From Deroplatys truncata (lineage: Eukaryota > Arthropoda > Insecta > Mantodea > Mantidae), in the NCBI GenBank assembly GCA_030765065.1, contig CM060990.1, positions 212,637,290-212,701,289 on the forward strand: 64,000 nucleotides of DNA, given 5' to 3'. The notes under the pieces are model-generated. The model was not told the DNA's origin and did not search any database. It was given only the letters and a program-made list of their open reading frames with translations. The translations under genes and the position numbers were made by a program. Positions 32,057-44,131 of this stretch are shown here, in pieces (position 1 is the first letter of the stretch; each line of letters begins with the position of its first letter).

Positions 32057-32193
32057 GCCCTCGGCGAGTTAGGTCCCCGTAACAGGTTACTGACTCATTT
32101 CAAGGACAAGGGATTCTCTCAAGTACGGGGGAGTACCTTTACCTTGGCGCCAGTAACCTGTTAGCGGTTTCTACCTCCCGAGGGGAATATACT
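32057..32193 (-). repeat. Polinton right terminal inverted repeat
   Basis: Reverse complement of 7801-7937, with scattered differences: 'cctcggcgag', 'ttactgactcatttcaagga', 'accttggcgccagtaacctg' and 'tcccgaggggaatatact' as the final bases. Divergence between the two repeats shows that the element is old. Confidence 0.92.
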
Positions 32194-32880
32194 ACTCGGG
32201 AACAGGTTTATCATGCTTTGATTCAGTTCCTCCATGACACCAAGTTACAGCTATAATCCCTGCTGCTGTAGTTGCTCTTTCCTCTTTAATTCTTCTGATC
32301 ACCGCTGTTATGTATGATGCCTAATTGGTCCTTGACCAAACGCTTGCCCCCCAAAAAGACATTTTCTTTTTAATTCTTCTTTAGCCTCTAATTTATATTC
32401 GTATGAGATTGAAGTAAAAACAGCAGTTTTCCCAAACACACAACAAGACAACTGTTCTTAACCTTAAGAATAGGGTTGTTGAGCCATATCACTAGATCAC
32501 AGTGAATGATGCTTGCAGGTGGTCTTCTGTAAAATCGGGCATACGGAAGTGCTAAAACTTTTACAATATAGTTTATTAAATGAAATATCTTAATTTAGAG
32601 GCATAGAAGTTTATTTTATACTAAATAAAATATGAGAGAAGTACACATTACAACCCTAAATGTACGTAAAAATACATTCATGCCTGCTGAGATAATTAGT
32701 TGATCTTATTCCTATCTATAACCGCCGTTCCGTTTTGGACTTGATTTGTTTGATACAGATTTTCATCATTGCTTCGGACGCACCTCAACTTTGAGGTTAT
32801 TGTGCTACCTGTATCGTTTTAAAACCAATTTATTATGCCCACACCTTTTACCAAAGAGTACACTCTCATAGCAGATATGG
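32194..32880. other. right flank of the Polinton
   Basis: No domain can be called. Minus-strand text 'TAVIRRIKEERATTAAGIIA' is open for a short way but not recognised. Confidence 0.35.
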
Positions 32881-32882
32881 TT

Positions 32883-34602
32883 TCAAATTATTTTGGTTCT
32901 AGAAACGTTTTCCCAAAAGAAAGGCAGGGTCTCACAGGAGCATATAATGTGCTGGGCTGTTTCAGTTTTTTTCTTGCACAATCTGCAATCGAAGTTACTC
33001 TGAAACACCCCCATTGTGTTAAGATGCTTTTTCACAGGAGCAAGTCCTATGAGAAATAGAATAATTGTTCTTAGCTGAAGTCTATTACATTTAAGCAAGT
33101 TTTCAGCTCTTTTCTTACATTATTTTATAATCAATAATTCTCCAATTTTATTTCCTGGAGCTTAAAGCCAGATTTTATGGTGTTCTACTTTGGACCAGTC
33201 CCTAATAGCCTCCCTTACTAAACATCGAGATGTCCCTAGAGCCGGCACTGGCTCAATAACCTGTGAAGCTGCTCCTTGTCTTGCAAGTTCATCAGGTATT
33301 TCATTTCCCTCTATGCCCCTATTATCCGTCACCCAGATGAGTTGAACTTCACTCTGTTTTGCCAAGCTTGTGAGCATGTTTAGTTGGTTGAAAACCAGTC
33401 CTGACGTTACCTTATGACTACTTAGAGTCTCAAGTGGAGCTTGGCTATCCAAGAAGACAAAGATGTGTTCGCCAGAGTAAACTCTGCTTGTTTTCATGTA
33501 TGCATTGAATAATAGCAGAAATTTCTGTTTCGAAAAACAGTAGCATATTCACCCAAGGGAAAATACTTTTTGCGTCTTGGTCTTATTTCTACACTCCGGA
33601 TCCTGTTCCTCAGCCATCCTATGAGTCATCTGTAAACCAATCAGAGTTTTCTCAGAACATTCCAGCGTTTTGTTCGTCCAATGTCCAAGTTCAGTGTCGA
33701 TCCTGAAGTCTTAATAAAATATTTAATTGAAATTGTACAGTCTGACGGCATTTCCAAAGATGAATCTCCTATGTATTTCCTAGTTCTTAGCAAATCTGAG
33801 TCTATTTCAGGAATTCTCAGTTGCTTAGCTTGTTGCAGTCCATATAGTGACATTCTTGCCTCCTTCATTACAACTAAATGTAATGGAGCCAGGTTCAAGA
33901 CTGTCTCCATTACTGCAATAGGAGTTGTCCTGATAACTCCTGTAAGAGCCATACATATTCTTTGAACTTTATTTAGTGACTTTAGAGTCTGTTTGAAGGA
34001 CATTAGGCCAAACAATCAGTGCTCCATAGGTTACCGATAGTATGATTATCCTGGCATATATCCAATGGATCATAGCAGGCCTTAGTCCCCATCCTTTACC
34101 ATGCGTGTGTCTAACTACTTCAAAGGTTGTTTTCGCACATTTTATTTTCTTGAAATGCTGATACTAGTCCATCTTGGAGTCAAACGTGATTATTAAATAT
34201 CTGACTTCCTCAGAGACTTCAACTTCCTTACCTTGAAGAGATAGAGGTCCTAATCCCTTTATATATCTTCTTCTGGTAAATGGTACTATGCTGTTTTATG
34301 AGGACTAATAATTAAGACCTAATTCACAGCCCATTTTGTCGCAGTATTCAGGGCCGACTGCATGAGTTCCCTGACTGTTCCCGTACATTTACCTGGAACT
34401 ATAATGGCGATATCATCAGTACAAGCCGTGATATCAAAGCCTAGCTTACTTGCTTGAACAAGTAGCCCATCAACCACAAGGTTCCACAGTAGGGGTGATA
34501 ATACCCACCCTGTGGTCAACATGAATCTTGTCTTCCATCTTACCCAGATTACTGACTAGGTCTTTCCTGTAGAAATCCCAGTCGGCTCTTTTATGGATCC
34601 TG
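32883..34602 (-). pseudogene. Jockey/I-like LINE ORF2, RT and RNase H part
   Basis: From right to left on the minus strand: 'WVLSPLLWNLVVDGLL' and 'CTDDIAIIV' (the YADD box, Tyr to Cys) near 34320-34520; the 'LNKVQRICMALTGVIRTTP' and 'VLNLAPLHLVV' RT tail at 33641-34015; RNase H 'HIFVFLDSQAPLETL' and 'LIWVTDNRGIEGNEIPDELA' at 33162-33497; the post-RNase H CxxC..H..C block 'DCRLCKKKTETAQHIICSCE' at 32883-33098. An internal deletion brings linker text next to the RT. Frameshifts and stops make it dead. Its endonuclease half is at 36851-37430, beyond the Penelope. Confidence 0.85.
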
Positions 34603-34613
34603 ATAACTTCTGA
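34603..34613 (+). other. Penelope target-site duplication, left copy
   Basis: 'ataacttctga' here and at 36840-36850 bounds the inserted 2.23 kb. The LINE continues on both sides. Confidence 0.75.
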
Positions 34614-36839
34614 TTTTATTATAATGCACAGAAATTTTGTTAATTGTGATGTTATATTATAAATTAAAGTGAGTAATTACATATTAATTCACATCACAAT
34701 GGCGCTTGGTTTTAACTGAGAAGCGCTTTCGAGAGACATGTTTCTCTCATCTTCAGCTCAAGCTGACTGATTTCTCATTCACTCCCCTGACCGCCAAGAA
34801 GTAATTCAGTAGATGATTTTCTGCCCTCTGCTGGGAAAATTTGTGATCTTGTGTTCTTGAATTTTCTGCCATCTGTAGTGAAGATTGGGACCTCATCTGT
34901 CTTCTTTCTTCTCTATTATAAATTGATTGGATAAGCTGCATCAAGAAGCCTATAGGCAGTATTTCAAAATTCAAAACATTCCTGATGTTAAGATGAATGA
35001 AGATCTTTTCCCGAATTTCCAGTTGTGAAGGAATCTGTATAGGTTTTAATAATTTTATTTCTTGTCGTATTTCATGGTTATTACTCCAAAAATGGTTGTC
35101 AACTGCTAATTTATCTATTTGTTTTAGTTTTATATTTTTCTGATGTTCACTTAGACGTATATTTTGAATTTCTTTTTGTTCTACCAATATATCAACCTTG
35201 GCAATCTTGACATGAAATCTAAAAAATACCTGATTTTCTAAATAATCTGTTGTGTTAGTCAAAGCTGTATTCAACAATTTCTAAAACTATATATACTCTG
35301 AGATGCAATTTGAATATGAAATGTTCAGAATCGTTTTTAAAAATATTTAAACATCACTGGGTGGTATGTGAATTGCTTGTATATTAAATCCTTTTTATTC
35401 GGGTTCTGTAAGGTACTGGTTGTATGTAAAGTATGTTTCTTTTTGTATCTAATACTTAAATCATTCATTTGCTGCGGTTTGAAGCCATTTTCAATAGCTA
35501 AATTCTTAATGTATTTTAATTCAGCAACATAATCTTCTTTTTTCCAAAGGAACATTAATCAATCTGTAGACCAAGCTTCTAAAAGCAGCATGTTGGTATG
35601 AAGTAGGGTTGTAAAAATTATTTTTGTATAATTATCCACATCAGTGGGTTTTCTGTAAATACCAAAATTTATATTGTTATGTTTTCTTTTTATAAGTAAA
35701 TCCAAAGAAGGTAATGTATTTTTCGTTTCTATTTCCATAGTGAATTTAATATTTATGTCCTATTTGTTCAAAATATCCAATGCTAAATTTATACAATGTT
35801 GAGGAATAATAACAAAAATGGCATCTACATATCTGTGCCAAATCTTGAAAATATGTGGATATGAAGTAGTGACAGCTTTTTCCAAAGAACTCATATAAAG
35901 GTCTGCAAGAAGAGGTGATAGTGGATTGCCCATTGCCAGGCCATGTGTTTGCTTATAAAATTCTTGTTAAAGGTAAAGAAGTTTTGAGTGATACAGCAGA
36001 TTGTAAGTACAATCATTTCTTGAATATAATTCTTTTGTAAGTTAGGTGATGTTAACCAAGTTTTCAACAAATCTGGAATACTATCTGTAGGTACATTGGG
36101 GATTAAAGATGTAACGTCAAAGGACACTAATAAATCTTCTTTACTAATCTACTTTACCTATCTTTATTTTACCTATCATCAATAATATAGGTTCGCTCAG
36201 CTATGGCTTAGCTAAATGGTTAATAAAGGAATCCACTTCCTTAGAAAAATTTCCATCATTAAGTATCATTAACTCTACAGAATTAATTAATAATATTCAG
36301 AACCTTACAATTAGTAAAGAAGATTTAGGAATTTAAAAATACGACTAAGTGAACACCAGAGAAATATAAAACTAAGACAAATAGATAAATTTGCAGTTGC
36401 CAACCGCTTTTGGAGTATTAACCATGAAATAGGGCAAGAGATAAAGTTATTAAAACCTATACAGATTCCTTCACAACTGGAAATTTGGGAAAAGAGTTTC
36501 ATTCATCTTAACATCAAGAATATTTTGAATTTTGAAATACCGCCTACAGACTACTTGATGCAGCTTATCCAATCAAATTATAACAGAGAAGAAAAAAGAC
36601 AGATGAGTTCCTAATCTTTACTACAGATGGCAGCAAATTCCAGACCACAAGATCACAACTTTCCCCAGCAGAAGGCAGAAAAATCATATACTGAATTATT
36701 TCTTGGGGGTCAGGGGAGTGAATGAGAAATCAGTCAGCTTGAACTGAAGATGAGAGAAACATGTCTCTCGAAAGCGCTTCTCAGTTAACACCAAGCGCCA
36801 TTGTGATGTGAATTAAAATGTAACGAGTCACTTCAATTC
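34614..36839 (-). mobile_element. Penelope-like element, head-to-head inverted copy
   Basis: Minus-strand text has Penelope RT blocks: 'SFDVTSLIPNVPTDSIPDLL' (36060-36127), a 'GNPLSPLLADLYMSSLEK'-like stretch in a shifted frame, 'HRYVDAIFVI', 'NTLPSLDLLIKR' and 'NFGIYRKPTDVD' (35620-35940). The C-terminal region follows (34753-35277). The right part, 36165-36835, is on the opposite strand: 'IIINNIGSLSYGLAKWL' and 'INSTELINNIQNLTISKED' (an upstream RT segment) run directly into a second, inverted copy of the 3' end. The inverted arms are about 34670-35163 and 36338-36835, both ending in 'cacatcacaatggcgcttgg'. Broken by stops. Confidence 0.82.
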
Positions 36840-36850
36840 ATAACTTCTGA

Positions 36851-37430
36851 GTTGTTTAGAAGCACATTTTACTTTAAGTTCAATGTGTCTGTAGTCTGAA
36901 CAACTTTCATCCTCAGGCATATGCCAGTTTCTAACAAAGCCTCCCACATAATTGGTTGCTAAAGCTATGTCGATAACTTCCTGCCTTCTTGTAGTAACAA
37001 AGATAGGTCTGTTACCCACATTCAGTATCTCAAGATTACTTGATATAATAAACTTATAAAGAGACTCACCTCTTTCATTTGCATCCACAGTCGCCCACGT
37101 AATATTTTGGGATTTAGCATCACATCTAGTTACCAATTGTAAACCCTCGGAACAGGTGCCTAGCATCTTTTTTAATTCTCTCGTAGGAGGTAAAATGACA
37201 TCATCATGTGGGAGGTAGACCGATTCGAGTATAAACTCCCTCGCTCCACCTTCCCCCATGGATCTTTCTCTAACTGCCGTAAGGTCCCTGGAGCAGGCAC
37301 TCATTAGCGGCAGTATGTTTAAGTAACTTTTAACTAAGATGAAGGTTCTTGTAGTCTTGTCGTTTCTATTATAAATTAATTTCCTGCCAGCCTCCTTAAG
37401 AACTTTAATATCTCTTTGTAACACCAGGGT
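36851..37430 (-). pseudogene. LINE endonuclease half of the split ORF2
   Basis: The minus strand carries an apurinic-like endonuclease domain: 'FILESVYLPHDD', 'NITWATVDANERGESLYKFI', 'LEILNVGNRPIFVTTRRQEV', 'IDIALATNYVGGFVRNW', 'ESCSDYRHIELKV' (the usual SDH block reads SDY). It is open for 198 codons (36828-37424), but the catalytic His is lost. It is the 5' half of the same element as 32883-34602. Confidence 0.82.
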
Positions 37431-37654
37431 TCCTGGATGAGTGCCAACTTACAGGTTTTCATCTTCATTACAGTGTTGAAGACTTACCTTAGTATCTTCA
37501 TCGTTCCTTTCAGCCCCTGAGTGTATCTTGGCCTGTGGTCTCGTTTTTGCAATGCTGCAGCCAGATCCTCTACAGATGGTTCGGAGATGTTTTGTTCTGT
37601 TAAGTCTTCTTCTAGAAATCCTAAAATAGTTTCAGAGGTGTGTTTTACCTCGAC

Positions 37655-37912
37655 CATTTAAGACCCACGAGTATGGAGCGAGGTCACGGTTCAAACCCGC
37701 TGGAGGGCGATAGATATTTTTCTGGGGTAGAAAACCTTTAGGATGTGTTCCTTCGGAACGGAAGTAAAGCCGTTGGTCTCGTATCGTAGATTTACGGCAT
37801 GAAAAAGAACCTCAAGCCAGATAAAAAGTCCCCAGAGCAAAATTTACTGTCTTTACGCTCAATATAGAATGGGACGCTAACGACCGCAGCTGTTAAAGAG
37901 CGTCTATAAATA
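37655..37912 (+). repeat. SINE family A copy
   Basis: B-box-like 'cggttcaaacccgctggag' is followed by the family body: 'tccttcggaacggaagtaaa', 'gtcgtagatt'-like, 'aaaagaacctcaagccag' and the end 'aaagagcgtctataaa' plus an A-rich tail. The head is complete enough to show tRNA origin. Confidence 0.8.
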
Positions 37913-38655
37913 AAAAAAATGATCCCGGCAGAGCCCCTTATACCGGGGCAAGGCTGAGTACTCTGGGAGGTTGCCTGTTATAATCACCATATTTTTAGGT
38001 GAAGCAACTAAATACTTATTGTCAAAGTAGAATTCAAAAACGCATATATCGATTAAATAAAATCTATTTATTCTATCAATGCGTCTATAGCATCGACAGC
38101 ATAGCGAGAACAGCGTGTACATTTATGGGTTCGTTAAGCGCTATTTAAATGATGGTTCGGGAATGTGACTTATAAGGATATAAAGATTAACTAATTCACA
38201 TTGTGTCATCCAAAGAATTAAGGAATTTCCTGAATGTACAGTAATTTAGATATTGATAGTAAGCCAATGTAACGATTAAGTATCTGTATTTTATAGTTAT
38301 AATGCAATTCATTTGAAATTAGGTGTAATGGTGTACGCAAGCGAGATCATAATGCCCATGATAATCATATACTAATTCTTCAAGGAAATCACGCCTTGAA
38401 TTCATTAGGCAAATATAAATCATGTGTCTAATAATAACAATGGTACCATCACCATTATTATTATTATTACTATTATTATTATTGCTATCATCTTCATCGT
38501 AGTTGTGGGACAGCATTTAGACACCAAATAATAGCAAACTACCACTTTACTTGTAGGAATGCCCTGTTTTTGACCATAGTGAATCTCTTGGGTTCCTCAA
38601 CGTACATAACTATAAGGTTATTGACTCAGTGCTATTCACAGAGATGGAATTTTAC
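37913..38655. other. unassigned, with a (TTA)n array
   Basis: An imperfect ATT/TTA array lies at about 38450-38487. Otherwise AT-rich and unassigned. Confidence 0.5.
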
Positions 38656-38943
38656 TTAATCCTTCATGTTTCCTCTAGATGTTCGAACAGCCAACACAAC
38701 TGTGAGTCCAACCGCCTTCGCCAACCTATGCCATCGCAGCATTATCGGTGTGATATGGCTAGCTAAGATAATACATTTTCTGAGATTTGACAAATCATTG
38801 ACCACTTGCAGTACTTGGTTCACAGTGCTCCAGTAACAAATTTTACTGCGATTTACTTCACCTATGTTGTGGAACCATACATAGTCTGTGAACAACACAC
38901 CTGACAAAATCTTTGGATATGTTTTGCTTATTGTATGACCCAC
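38656..38943 (-). pseudogene. possible transposase fragment
   Basis: 95-codon minus frame with 'GEVNRSKICYWSTVNQVLQ'. The 'F..G.VNR.....W...N' pattern recalls the middle of Tc1/mariner-type transposases ('HLNGFVNKQNCRYW..ENP'). The rest is unrecognisable, so this is a weak call. Confidence 0.25.
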
Positions 38944-39819
38944 CTAACGAACGCCACTCTCCGTCCATAACGCGGCTACCTCAGCTTCTACTAAAGTTAC
39001 ATGTGGTGAGGATAGAACTCTGCATTTTGTAGCATTCCCAACGCGTAAAATTGGCTAATATTGAAATACTTGTGAATGATATGTAGGTAGTGTAGTCAAT
39101 CGCATGCGCCGTCATTACTATGTCACAAACAGGGTGATTTCTCTTTGTGAATAAGACGTGTAGTGTTCCTATCTAGAAAGTGGTTCGAAGACCGTATAAA
39201 CGTGTGGTCTGTAGGAATTCTTCTCTGCGAATAGACCAAGTGTGATTGTCCCATTCCGATACGCCTCCATGTACAGTAGGCCCAATATTTTATTTTTAAA
39301 GCATCGTTACATAGTGACCACGAGGAGTTGGTGCCACTTAATCAGTCTCTAGAATGTCCCATGTAGTTGCATCTGGACCAACAATATGATATCCTGGTAC
39401 GTTCGAAACATAGAGATGAAAAAATAAATAAACCATGTATAATATGCCTTCAGAGTCGCAATTCGAACCACCGAATATCACTGTGACAGTTCACATGGTA
39501 CCGAATTCACCAACAGAGCAAGATAAGAAATGACACAATCATAGCCTTATCTGATGGACTGGCGAATGCGCCTGGCCATAAGAGAGCACTTGCGTTTAGA
39601 ATGTAAACTGCACGTTCACCAAGTGACCAGTAAGCAGGGTAAGAAGATTCACATGGTAGACTCCATTACATTCCAATATAGTATATCATAGCCACCTTTT
39701 TTAAATAAACAGGCTTTCCTTTAAAGTATCTGATGAATAAATTGAAAGTATGTATGCACATTGTAGACTTTTAACCACTCAGCTCCATTTCCTGTGGATG
39801 CAGGACTGAGTAGAGTCGA
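38944..39819. other. unassigned sequence
   Basis: I see no domain or repeat edge. Confidence 0.4.
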
Positions 39820-40080
39820 ATGTGCGGAAACGTGCCGATGCTTTTGGTTTCCTATAGTGTTTTTCTTTACTTAATGTTGGCAGAATCTCCATATCATCTG
39901 AGGTATGTACCAGCCCTGGGTGAGCAAATCTCTTATTGTTTTGACTTCAAGTACGGCAGAGGCGTATTAAACTATGAAAGAAGGTCAGACTTAGATGAGC
40001 GGCGAAAGAGGAGGAGTACGGAAACATTTCACCTGAGTGCTGGAAGGCATGCTTCGCCGCAACTGTCAGCCCTTGGATGA
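39820..40080 (+). CDS. possible secreted-protein exon
   Basis: 86 codons. The start is signal-peptide-like (MCGNVPMLLVSYSVFLYLML then AESP). Next comes 'YHLRYVPALGEQISYCFDFK' and a strongly basic 'RSDLDERRKRRSTE' that could be a furin-type site. The frame ends 27 codons later. There is no known family. It could be a single exon of a host secreted protein or chance. Splice sites are not convincing. Confidence 0.25.
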   Translation: MCGNVPMLLVSYSVFLYLMLAESPYHLRYVPALGEQISYCFDFKYGRGVLNYERRSDLDERRKRRSTETFHLSAGRHASPQLSALG

Positions 40081-40609
40081 GTCTGACTCGTACTGGTTTT
40101 ATATAATAAGTCTGGTATTCAATTATTGATTAATGAACACAGGTCGGTCTCAGGATCACGAGCGAAAGAAAAGTGGGGAGTAAGATAAACATTAAGTGGA
40201 GTGCTAAAACCAGGTAAGGGGGGACTAAGCTTGGCAGTGGGGTTCAGTATTTGCTTACCAACCTATATTATTGCGCCTAATATCGGCACGATACCATGCG
40301 ATACACTGTACATACCCTTCCAGTCACTATCATGTGTCTAGATTTAATTGACAGAGCATGCTGCTTCTATTTATACCCTTAATATCCGCAGTATACACGA
40401 TTTAAAGCGTTAAGTTTAATATTCATTGTAGAACCTGCTAGCGTCAGCATAGAATACCTTAATTATAATAGCAGACAATCTCTCTTCCTGGAATGCGCAT
40501 TAACATCTTTACAATTTTCTATTTTCCTGATTTGCGTGGCTGCCAAAAAAATTATGTACTAGTAGAGCAAAATCAGAAAAATCCATTTTAGTACATTGTA
40601 TTACTGAAT
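40081..40609. other. unassigned sequence
   Basis: No feature is supported. Confidence 0.4.
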
Positions 40610-41178
40610 ATCTTAAGAATTACGAGGGGATGCACCAAATGGTGTAGGGTGTAGGGTATGTTTATCGGAGGGAGACACCCCGCGACTGCGACCAGCTTCA
40701 TCTATTGTGACTACGCCCCCGGGAGGCAGGGATGAGGTGAAGGAGCCGTAGGAGATCGCAGATCCGCAGGCAGGCAGGCCCACAGAGAGGCGTAGAAGTC
40801 TAATATTTCCAGTTTGAATACCCGCGCACCAGTAGAGGCGAAGAATCCCGAGAGAGGGCGGGGTGGGGGATAACGCACCTTGGCGTTCACGGGGAGAAAT
40901 CTTTCCAATGCGCAAACAACTACGCTGTCTGTGCGACACCACCAGCACCGCAGGACACGAAGACACACCTGAAACGTGAGGGGGAGAGATTTAATGAGAG
41001 GAAATGGGTGAAACGAGAAATTGTGATAGAATACACCACTCCGGCATTCGCCTAGGCGACCAGGGGGAAAAGCACGAAAAACCCCATGTTCATAGTGGGT
41101 AGTCACCTGGAATCGAACCTGGGATCTCCCAAATGAGGGCCACAGACGTTTGCACCTCAGACATCCCGCTCGGCCAGC
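40610..41178 (-). repeat. SINE family B, long minus-strand copy
   Basis: Read on the minus strand from 41178: 'gagcgggatgtctgaggtgc', 'ggccctcatttgggagatcc', B box 'aggttcgattcc', 'ggggtttttcgtgcttttcc' and 'cgaatgccggag'. A GC-rich body of about 400 bp follows. Open frames across it (up to 195 codons) come from the repeat and have no domain. Confidence 0.7.
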
Positions 41179-41692
41179 AAATTGTGTATTCAAGATATAA
41201 CTGAAATAATATTCCTCGTATGCACTGATGATAAAATATGTAATTGTGACCAATGTATTATAAGCTTTCCTTCTATTCTCAGTGAGTTTAAAGAACATGA
41301 AAAAACCATTTTGCTTTGAAATATTGAATAGCTCAATGCAGTGTACTCCTCAAGGAGACTGCTGTGGTGGAATGGCTCATTTCTGTTTATCATCTAACGT
41401 GAATACATACGATTTTATTTCTGTTATATTGCAATTAAGGATTAAATTATAATACCAAAAAGCATGTCGTAAGGGAATACTCATGTTTGATCACCTACAC
41501 AATACATGGCACTCTAGTGCATTAAATACAACCTTAACACAGCTGTTTAAAACATACAAATGATTAGGTGCAGCAATCAACTTAGAAATAAAGTTAACAA
41601 AAATAGCTCTAATTGCTTGTACATAAACTACAGAGCTCTAGAAACAAACATACTCAGTAGTTGAAGAACGGCTTACATACGATATATGTACA

Positions 41693-41748
<56 letters not shown>

Positions 41749-43175
41749 CAGAAATGGTAAGAAATTCCTCTTGTGGTCCAAAATAAATTAACGCAGTATT
41801 TGTAGAAGCCGATGCTTAAAGATAAATGTGAAGCTTCAAGAAAAAAGTTAAAAAATGAATCCATATTCGGATTTGTCACCAAGATGCAATAAAAACATAA
41901 TTTGGGGGAAAGAATTTGTAGATAACCAAGGATAACGTAGACCTAATATAAGCTAATGCTTCTTCTAATTTTTCAGCAAAGTTCCTAATGAAGTTTTAGT
42001 TGATAGCCACACTGGCTGGATATAGTTGGATTACATTTTAGGATAATTAAGAGCTCTAGGATTATGCCTAACCGAAGATCGAATTTGAATAGGAAGCTTC
42101 GAACATAACCTTATTATTTTCCCGGGTTCTGTGGTATAACGTCGATGGTCAGTTGATCCCCCTGAACCTTCTTCTAAGAAATTAATGACAACAGCATTGC
42201 TTATGCTATGTTGTCGTACTCTGATTCCGAGTTCATAACCAAAACTACAGGCGACTTCCAGGATAATGTTAGCTGTGTTGTATCAATATGCTTGCTGTAT
42301 GTATAAAACAATTAGATCATGAGTTTTGTATCAATATGCTTGCTGTATGCATAAAACAAACAGATCATGAGTTTGGTTTTGAAAATCTGAAGTAATGAAA
42401 AGGACAGCTGGCCAGTCCGAGATGCCTATAAATGAAAGAAAATGGAATATAATGAGAACCAAATTTCGTTGGGATACTTAATCACAATCCGAAACAACAA
42501 CGTGAGGAGAACTGAAATGGGGACCATGACTTTTCTAAGCAAATAAAATAATCTCAGGGACACTATTTGGGCAATTAACAAAGAGAAGTCACAAGAATGA
42601 AAGAAGTAACGGATAAACGGAAATATCTCCCTGCTTTACCAAAAGTAACAAATAAATTAGATTATCTTATATCCAATAGAACTACTTCGCATTTAGAAGA
42701 AGAAAACACATTGACTGTCAACGATAGGGGTTTTTAGTCATTTTCCAAAAGAAACAGCTCGCAATATCTGGGCGACATTACTATACTTCCTTGGATGACA
42801 GTTTTTAACAGTGTGCTGGAACATTGTCAACGATTAAACCTCACATATAGCGATCGAATTAGTTTTCTTCTCACACAATAGCCATAAATTATTGTAAATA
42901 TGTTAGCCCATATTGATCTTCATGCTCCCCAACAAAGACGTTTCCCTTCCTGTATGCCATAAAAATTCGGAGCAGCACCAATCACAAGAATTTCTGCTGC
43001 TGAGCTTCGGAGAGTGAGCGAGAATATTTACACGAGATATGCTGCTTATTTGAGAGCAGAAAGTCAACATTTCCAGCATCTATTATAAGATAAGGACCAC
43101 CGGTTGTCTCGCGTAGTAGAGAGAGGCCACAAGTGGGTTCGAATATAGTTTAACTACCCTATATATATACACACA
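41179..43175. other. unassigned, with a (TTA)n microsatellite
   Basis: A pure ATT/TTA array spans 41695-41747. A direct duplication of about 55 bp with 'gtatcaatatgcttgctgta' occurs at about 42277 and 42330. No gene is seen. Confidence 0.5.
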
Positions 43176-44131
43176 CAGGATGAATCGCCTAAAATTTGCA
43201 CCGCATATATTTCGGAAACGGAAACTGCTATTGATGTGCGGTTTTCACAGAATTGATTAGTAGTCAGGGGTTCGTATTTATAGGCTATATACATGTTTTA
43301 ATAATGCTTGGAAAGTGCCTTTTTTGAACAAACATGCAATTTTTAAATGTAACAATGCCTATTGACATTAACAAAATAAATGTACAGTAAATTAGAATCT
43401 TAATGTAAATTTGAATGCGTTATAGACCGACACCTGTATACCTATGGTAGCACAAAATAAAGAAAAGCAAACATGAATACAGTACTTCTGTGGATTCTGG
43501 CAAGTAAACAGAAAATTATTGACCTTCGAAGGTTGTGTTCAAATTGACAACCGCTAACTTCAATACACGCTTCCAGTCTGTCATGGAAAGACTGCTGCAC
43601 ACGTTTTAGCATTTCAGCGAAAATTTCAGTGCAGGCAGCAGTAATATGCCCTTTCCTATTATCTGGTGTGGTTGGTACGTCCTTGTAGAAACTGCCTTTC
43701 AGCTTCCCCCCCCCCACAAAAAAATCTAAAGGAGTCAAATCCTTTGAACGGGCCGGCAAGTTACAGGTCCTCTTCGTCCAATCCTACGATTTGGAAACAA
43801 TCCGTGCAGAGAAGCCGTAGTAACTCGTGCACTATAGGCCGGACAGCCATGTTGGTGCCATAGGTTCCCCCTAGTCTGTAAGGGAACGTCTTCTAGCATC
43901 TGTGGAAGATAGCCTGTTAGAGGCGTGCGATACTTGTGCGAATTCAGTGTTCCTTCTACGAGAAAAGGCTTATGAACTGATGGTTCACTATCCCACACCA
44001 CACGTTTTAACTCCATTGACGCTGAGTTCCACCTGACGAAGCCAACGGGGATTATCCACAGACCAATAGTGCATGTTTCTGCGGTTTACCTGACATGATT
44101 AGTAAATGTTGCTTCATCACTTAACGACATA

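Larger units (their letters stand above)
7801..32193 (+). mobile_element. Polinton/Maverick (adintovirus-like) element, degraded
   Basis: Matching inverted repeats at 7801-7937 and 32057-32193 start with AG, as Polintons do. They bound 24.4 kb that holds the diagnostic set: protein-primed PolB, RVE integrase, FtsK/A32-type ATPase, adenain-type protease, major capsid protein and minor virion proteins. Taking out the LTR element (about 4.24 kb), the piggyBac (2.16 kb) and the LINE piece (about 0.57 kb) leaves about 17.4 kb, a normal Polinton size. Stops and frameshifts in nearly all genes show it is inactive. No 6-bp target duplication is visible. Accessory genes (dUTPase, DW-repeat protein, Cys-rich secreted protein, a tRNA-like gene) set this copy apart. 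Confidence 0.93.

Noticed and set aside
40613-41298. 117- and 195-codon minus frames
   Set aside because: They cover a SINE-B copy and its GC-rich body.
41673-41882. Poly-Asn open frame on the minus strand
   Set aside because: Produced by the (TTA)n array at 41695-41747.
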